NCBI GenBank assembly: GCA_000226015.1
Contig: JH154003.1
Location: 7,186 to 61,994 of the forward strand
Origin: Mnemiopsis leidyi
Lineage: Eukaryota; Ctenophora; Tentaculata; Lobata; Bolinopsidae
DNA: 54,809 nucleotides
Direction: 5' to 3'
The notes beneath the pieces were generated by a model. That model ran no database searches, was not told where the DNA came from, and saw nothing but the letters and a program-made list of their open reading frames with translations. Below are positions 49,801-54,809 of the stretch, in pieces. The position numbers and the translations under genes were made by a program. Within the stretch, counting starts at the first letter, position 1; the number at the start of each line of letters is the position of its first letter.

Positions 49801-52216
49801 CAAGGTTATACTAAATCTTAAAAGTAGTAGAAGTTAAAATGAGCCTATATAGAGGGAACGATGCCAAGTTTGAGCTAGAGATATTTTTTAGAACTCCTAT
49901 TGCTACGTTGGTTCGAGTCTCCAAATTCTACTTAATCTGCACTTTAGCAGCCAATTTGGCCCGACAAAGATTTTGTGTCAAGATGTACATTATCTCTAAA
50001 ATGTTTTGACAACCAAGTCTGGTTAAAACGTGGTAAAATTATAGAGATGTAGACAAAAGTTATGTTGAGTTTTCAAAGATCAACATTTTAAAACATCGTC
50101 AATGTATCTCTTATGGTGTTGCTTTCATTGTGTGCTTTCATTGCCATTCATACCCAATTCATTACCAGCCTTTGGTCAGCAATTTCGATATGATCTTCGC
50201 ATATCAAATAAATGGTGGATGCTGACAAAGCTCAAGGTTACAAATTGCCGTGCATTTGTCAATTGTTGGCTTTGCTGGGACAATAAGACTAATTTTTTTC
50301 CCGTATCCTGCCATTTGGGCCCGAAGGGCCCAAATGGCAAGATTGTTTTGATAGGTTTTGTGCACGTGCACAAAAAGTACAAAACAAGGGTTGGCGATCG
50401 ACAGCGTAATTTTGGAATATTAGCTCAAAATGTGTCCGTACGTACGTACGTACGTACGTCCGCGCGCACGCTCCTTTATCACACTCATGTATACGAATAC
50501 AATAATAGCTGTGTTAACAGACTTAACTGCCTCCGGCCGACGAATGTATAACTTCACATTATGCAATGTAACATGATTGCCTCAATTATTTGTTCTAATC
50601 ACAACAATCGCAACAAGATGAACGATCTATCAAGAGATACGATCGAAATTCTTTTAAACTGAAGTTTAATTGAGTAATTACAAATTAATAATTTGTCGAA
50701 GGACAGATTACCTAGATTGAAAGATGAATGTAACACGATTTTAAACGTTCGGCCAGTCAATTTTAATTAACGAATTATCCACGCCATTTGTAAAAACACA
50801 ACGTTGTACGAATAAAGGTCGCATATACAATATAATAATGGCGACGTTATGCAGACTCAAGAGATTTGAAACAAACAATGAAAGAAACGCGCGATTGTGT
50901 TCAAACTTTGCGCGTGCAGCGTGTAGTTTTTAAATCTTGCATCGAACGGCGGCATTAATTCGCGCGTCTAACACGTGCAGAACAATGAAATTGACCGGAA
51001 TGACGTCTGGTTAGTGGTTTGCGATATGCGAATTGCGAGTTGTGTATTTCTATTCCTCATTCCGCGAATTGTAATAACAATAAGCAACGGCATGATACGG
51101 GAAATTCAGCGGTCGCCTGACACAGTGAAAGCGGCCGCAATTCTTGTTTCTTTCTAGAGAACTAAATTCATAAAACCAAAAACCAGCAGCTAAATACTCT
51201 TGCAATAAACCAATTCATAAGGCTTGCAATGAGCAGTTATCTTACACTTACCATAAGATCCTTGACTCCATTTGACTGTGCAATGTCCATGAGAATAAAG
51301 ACAGGGTACTGCATCACATCGATAGTGCCGACCTTGTACTTAGACATTTCTAGAAAGTTGGAAACCAATCCTCTGGTCCGCTCATTGTGGCTGGATGCAT
51401 ACGTCAGCAACTGAGTCATGTAATCAACTAAGGGATATTTGCACTAGTCAGACATGCATCTTGATTAAAAAAATAGTTAGAAAATTTTGATAAATAACGT
51501 GGACTTAATTTTGTTCTGAAAAAATGTTTTCAACCAATAATTAATCTGCGCAATTGTATGACCTGATTTGAAACAAAAAGGCACACAACATGATAGTTTT
51601 TAATGATTCTGTAATTAAGAAAACGTGGAAATAAACTTTAAACTAGAATTATGCGAGAAACAAACCTATTTTGTCTTTGGCTTCAGTGGTTCTTTTCTTG
51701 TATGGATCTTTATAGAAGGTGGTTCTGATCATTCTTTGGTTGGTTTCTTGATAGAAACGTTCCTCAATTGCTGTGGAGCAGCATGTTTTCCCAGCATTAC
51801 AAATTTTTAGAGGTGGGTCTGAAAATAGTTAAAGGTTTCAACTAAACCTTTGGGTCATTATGTCATATGCTATGATTAAACCATGTGGCAGTGCAACAAT
51901 AAACACGCTAAGGAGATTTAAGGAAGAATGCACTTTTTTTATATGTTTTTAAATGAACAAATGAGCACCTTCTTCTTTGCAATCTAGAGCAATGAGCAAC
52001 AGGATCTAAGTATTGGTTTGGTGATATACAGCTTAAGTATTGTGTGTAAAAGACAAAGGCTTTACCTGGCTCTGCTGAGAACCTCTGCGTATAGATTTCT
52101 TGTTTAAGGGACATGAAGGATGCAATACCATTGCAAGTATCGTCCACATGTTCGTACTCAAAACAGTGTCCAACTCCAACTAACAGAATTATAAAATTCA
52201 ACATAATTCTTGTCAT
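40845..52216 (-). CDS. Glypican, divergent, 9 exons
   Basis: Exons (minus): 52216-52066, 51818-51666, 51427-51252, 49645-49550, 47933-47817, 41993-41784, 41654-41455, 41263-41179, 41006-40845; 449 residues, every junction in phase. Glypicans are GPI-anchored proteoglycans that tune Wnt, Hedgehog and BMP signalling. The product has a signal peptide (MTRIMLNFIILLVGVGHC), then exactly 14 cysteines, the family number. They include KICNAGKTCCS (as in QICPQGYTCCT), RAQRCNEC, KPCRPYCMEVAKKC (as in PCRGYCLNVMKGC) and KCWNGTE (as in RCWNG). RQKRS after the twelfth Cys matches the family's furin site. The end has KDKNPGSSAVQ and a hydrophobic tail (ALLSLGLFLVSLML), a GPI signal. It is about 100 residues shorter than usual. 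No Ser-Gly cluster is present before the anchor, so heparan sulfate attachment is doubtful. N-glycosylation sequons include NKT, NGT and NST. Confidence 0.9.
44331..44401. repeat. Small foldback in glypican intron 5
   Basis: TAGGTCCAGACCT near 44331 pairs with AGGCCTGGACCTA near 44389 (one mismatch), enclosing CTTGATGTCATCAAG, itself a perfect 7-bp-arm hairpin. The 5.8-kb intron (41994-47816) otherwise holds no supported gene. Confidence 0.5.
45787..45880. repeat. TATAGTATAC/GTGTATAG low-complexity palindromic tract
   Basis: About 90 bases built from GTGTATAG, TATAGTATA and their complements. It can self-pair extensively. It is probably a degenerate simple repeat, inside glypican intron 5. 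Confidence 0.7.
46953..46999. repeat. Two-copy tandem repeat, about 21 bp
   Basis: GTAGATGGTATAGGAGGAGTG occurs twice in direct succession, inside glypican intron 5. Confidence 0.8.
47765..47816 (-). repeat. 20-bp tandem repeats that duplicate the glypican exon 5 donor
   Basis: On the minus strand, exon 5 ends ACTAAT|GTAAGT. It is followed by two copies of AACATTTGTAAGTAAAAAGT and the start of a third. Each copy has its own strong 5' splice consensus, TTT|GTAAGT. Using a later one would add 20 or 40 bases and shift the frame. Confidence 0.8.
50309..50375. repeat. Two strong adjacent palindromes in glypican intron 3
   Basis: TGCCATTTGGGCCC (50309-50322), loop GAA, and GGGCCCAAATGGCA (50326-50339) form a perfect 14-bp stem. 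Seventeen bases on, TTTTGTGCAC|GTGCACAAAA (50356-50375) is a perfect 20-bp palindrome. A (TACG)n tract at about 50437-50459 and GCGCGC follow. Confidence 0.85.
50437..50470. repeat. TACG simple repeat followed by CGCGCGCACG
   Basis: About five and a half copies of self-complementary TACG, then an alternating purine-pyrimidine CG tract. A related ACGTACGTGCGCGCG occurs near 54347-54361. Confidence 0.85.
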
Positions 52217-52708
52217 GCAATCCTGATGGTATACAAGTGAGAAAGAAATGTTAGTGCACTGAGTAGATGATAATTATACCTAGACATATTTAAATCTTTT
52301 TTAGCATAGCACTTAAAATTGGAGATATTTGATTTCATGAACATAAAAAGATACAATGTAATGTGGTGTGAAAGCATGGGGCAAAGCAACCAGTTTGTTA
52401 CAAACCTATTCTGATTTGTTCAAATTAATAGACAGTGTTGTTTTTATCATGTAAATTCGAAATACAATAAATAAACAAAATTTTCAGAATTCTGGTTTCA
52501 AGGTGGGGATCAAGGAAAATAAAACATCTCTATCAAGAACAGGAAAAAAATTTACTTTTACTATTCTTGGATGTCTTGATGGTTTCAAATTGAGTGTTGA
52601 CCAGAAAAAGTTGGTCTGAATGGTAGAAGAGTAGATACATCTAATTGTCTAATAACAATCAAAATTGAATTGAGACTCTCATAGCAGCAGCAATATCCAT
52701 CGACAAAA
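52217..52708. other. Short intergenic spacer between two minus-strand genes
   Basis: AT-rich, about 490 bases between the stop of the unknown 119-residue gene and the glypican start. It must hold the glypican promoter. No TATA box or CpG cluster is clear. Confidence 0.45.
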
Positions 52709-53409
52709 TCACTTCTTAACTTTCTTAACATCCTTTTTCAAGATATTGAGTCGGTTGGACTTGGTTGAAGTCAACGAATTTGTAAACAAGGGACTCATTA
52801 TTACTCCCTTTTTGGCCTGCAAAAATAAATTTATTGAATTAATTAGTTGAAAATAAAAGTAATGACTTTGAATTAGAAAATGAATCAAACGAATAAAATA
52901 ACAAATTTAAAGCTTAGAAAAAAATGTAAAATTGAGTTCACATCTATTACATATAGAAAGTCTACCAGGCTAAACAAACCTTAGATGGAAATGCTTCCTC
53001 ATCTCCTTCGTCACGCAATCTCTTATTTAAAAGCTTAGTTTCATTTCTGTCATCTTTTTGTAACTTTGAAACCTACCATTGAATGTTAATCAAAAACTAC
53101 TTGTCACTACATCAAGGCAGTAACTAAGTGACACTACCAGCAAACTACATAAGCAACTTGGATGAATGAAAAAGCTAGCGAAGATAAACCTAATCAATAA
53201 GGGTACTGTCACAATGATTGTTGTAACTGCATGCAGGCACAAGGACCTACCAAATTAGAGAGATCTCCGGATTCGGAAATAGTGACACCAGCCCACTCAG
53301 AGCTAGCGATGATCTCCTCACACAAGTTAACCAACTTTTTTGATGACGCAGGATCATTGCTGTGCAGATATGCTAATCCTTGTAGGTATATGCTATCCAG
53401 ATCTCCCAT
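52709..53409 (-). CDS. Small three-exon protein of unknown function, 119 residues
   Basis: Exons (minus): 53409-53251, 53072-52980, 52816-52709, all joined in phase 0 through TTG|GTAGGT, GGTAG|GTTTCA, AAG|GTTTGT and CTGCAAAA-type boundaries. The protein starts MGDLDSIYLQGLAYLHSNDP and has a helical acidic first half (KLVNLCEEIIASSEW). A Lys/Arg/Glu-rich middle (KLLNKRLRDEGDEE) follows. The basic C-terminus (ILKKDVKKVKK) could be a nuclear localisation signal. No transmembrane segment or known motif is recognised. Its compact structure and clean splice sites argue it is real. It lies about 490 bases upstream of glypican in the same orientation. Confidence 0.7.
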
Positions 53410-53970
53410 ACTTGTCTATAACGAGGGATATTGATTCATCAGTTGTTCTATCAAATAACAAAGAAATTGGGTTTTGACCACTTCATCTTATAAACGTTTA
53501 CTGACCAGTTCGAAATATAAACGTTGGATCAAGCTATTGCTTTAACTAAATGACTTAAGCATATATGCCCACCAACAAGCTGATTTTAAAACACTGATTA
53601 TTGTAGTTTCACAAGTCATATCTTTTGGTATCATTATCAAACAATCAAGGGCATAAACGTACATAACATCGACAACTCTCGACATTAAAATAAAAACTAA
53701 AATGTTAGATAAGACTTAAACAATCTACAACAAATGAAATTTAACATTTGAAAACTGTAGAGAAGATAGAGTAGTTACTGCAACTCCAGTTTGTGAATCA
53801 TAATTTGTGGGAAATTAGCGCTCGATTTAGAGACACATTAATGCTCTAACCAAAGAGCTTAAGCGCGCGTCACGATGCGCGCTTTACCAGAGGTGTTAAT
53901 GTCGAGGCGTTACCCGACTAGTGCGCGGCTCGCAGCTTGTCAACGGGCGATGCGCGTCTAGAATTTCTTC
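53410..53970. other. 5' flank of the 119-residue gene, no further gene seen
   Basis: AT-rich to about 53850, then abruptly CpG-rich. ACCAGAGGTG at about 53886 is complementary to CACCTCTGGT at about 54237, part of the nested inverted repeats that follow. Confidence 0.45.
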
Positions 53971-54614
53971 GAAATGCGTGACAGCGCGTGATGGCCGCGA
54001 CAGTAGGTTATCAACCTACAAGCAGCTTGCTGTTCTCCTTAGACGAATATCATTTCGTCAAGCAGAGGTGAAGTGAAATATTTACAATAACGCAAATTTT
54101 ATTTACTGATTTCACCTAACCAGATGCTTACGCACATTCAGTTCATCGAATGGGCCCTGGTTAGAAAAACGCACGCTACGTGCGTGGCTGCTACGCAGGT
54201 AAATAACAAAATAAGCCTTTTTAAGTGATCATGGATCACCTCTGGTAGCAAAAAGGCTAGGTTCTATTTAGATATAGAGCAACGAGCGCCGCGCAAAAGG
54301 GTTTAGGTTAGAGCAAGCTAAACCAGTATTCAATATTGCCAATTGCACGTACGTGCGCGCGTGGCTATAGATTCGGACAGGTCACCGTGCCATACCATTA
54401 TATTGCTTGTAGGCCTTGTCTTGCCACGCCGCCGGAGGCTGCCGCTTCGCGGCAGCAGGGCTATGCAACGTGTAGCAATGTAGGATTGTAGGCCTTGCTA
54501 CACGTTGCATAGCCCTGCTGCGGCCATCACATTCACCTTCGCGCGCGCCGGAGGTTGTAGGTTGATAACCTACTGTCGCGGCCTACAAGTACATCACGCG
54601 CTGTCACGCATTTC
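53971..54614. repeat. Nested long inverted repeats, CpG-rich foldback structure
   Basis: GAAATGCGTGACAGCGCGTGAT (53971-53992) and the adjoining 28 bases (53993-54020) are perfectly complementary to 54593-54614 and 54556-54583, with 9 extra bases between the right arms. Inside the loop, 54452-54478 (GCAGCAGGGCTATGCAACGT...) and 54495-54521 form a second perfect 27-bp inverted repeat with a 16-base spacer. The 28-base arm contains its own GTAGGTT-ATC-AACCTAC hairpin. Base composition is far richer in G, C and CpG than the rest of the window. It is probably a non-autonomous foldback element. No coding is seen to 54809. Confidence 0.8.
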
Positions 54615-54809
54615 AGGCCTGGACGCGCATTGACGAGATTATATCCGTCTAACGTTCTAACGAAACGATAGACGGACGAAATATGCGGGCGCGCGCAGCA
54701 TGAATGCGCGCGTTTGGTCACGTGATAATTATTACTAGTTTGTACGGCGACCGCCGTACTAAGTTAAAGTATGAGAGCTAGAGCTTGCAGGTAACGTACG
54801 AAAACTGAA

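Noticed and set aside
49861..49930. tRNA-like GGTTCGAGTCTCC
   Set aside because: The T-arm-like box stands alone. No acceptor stem, D-arm or A-box of a tRNA precedes it.

Overview
The window is animal nuclear DNA: AT-rich, with compact multi-exon genes, GT-AG introns, large non-coding stretches and two runs of N. A glypican, an adhesion GPCR and secreted ShK/sushi/kringle modules point to a eumetazoan. An early-branching marine animal such as a cnidarian would fit, but I cannot fix the clade from sequence alone.

Layout, left to right. (1) 0.6-7.3 kb, plus strand: TMEM242, mitochondrial DHODH (frameshifted once), and one or two unrecognised reading frames, the first longin-like. The first three are closely packed and lack visible introns. 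(2) 7.7-8.0 kb: a PIF/Harbinger-type MITE. (3) 9.2-10.0 kb, minus: a solitary LINE ORF1-like protein. It is head-to-head with (4) 10.3-15.4 kb, plus: glutathione reductase in 9 exons, with one frameshift and a 2.3-kb intron that holds hairpin-motif repeats and an unmerged contig overlap. (5) 15.4-21.0 kb: gene-poor. (6) 21.1-31.7 kb, plus: a 25-exon adhesion GPCR of about 1238 residues. It has a novel-looking N-terminal domain, a run of GCC2/GCC3-type cysteine repeats, HRM, GAIN, GPS and 7TM. Its introns contain several striking repeats. (7) 32.4-33.1 kb: a foldback element and a decayed reverse-transcriptase fragment. (8) 34.2-37.1 kb, minus: a secreted papain-fold protein whose catalytic Cys, His and Asn all appear replaced, followed by ShK, sushi, kringle and ShK-like modules. 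(9) 39.0-39.5 kb, plus: a 109-residue protein of unknown function. (10) 40.8-52.2 kb, minus: a divergent 449-residue glypican in 9 exons. (11) 52.7-53.4 kb, minus: an unknown 119-residue protein. (12) 53.9-54.7 kb: CpG-rich nested inverted repeats.

Exon models were built by hand from splice signals and reading phase. The GPCR and glypican models are phase-consistent throughout, apart from one base in the GPCR. DHODH, glutathione reductase and the GPCR each need a one-base correction beside a homopolymer, and the pseudoprotease has one phase mismatch. This pattern fits residual long-read base-call errors better than three or four independent pseudogenes.

The genes do not form one pathway. The best candidates for new biology are the inactive papain/ShK/sushi/kringle protein, the GCC-repeat adhesion GPCR, and the 39-bp minisatellite that repeats an exon-intron junction of that GPCR.
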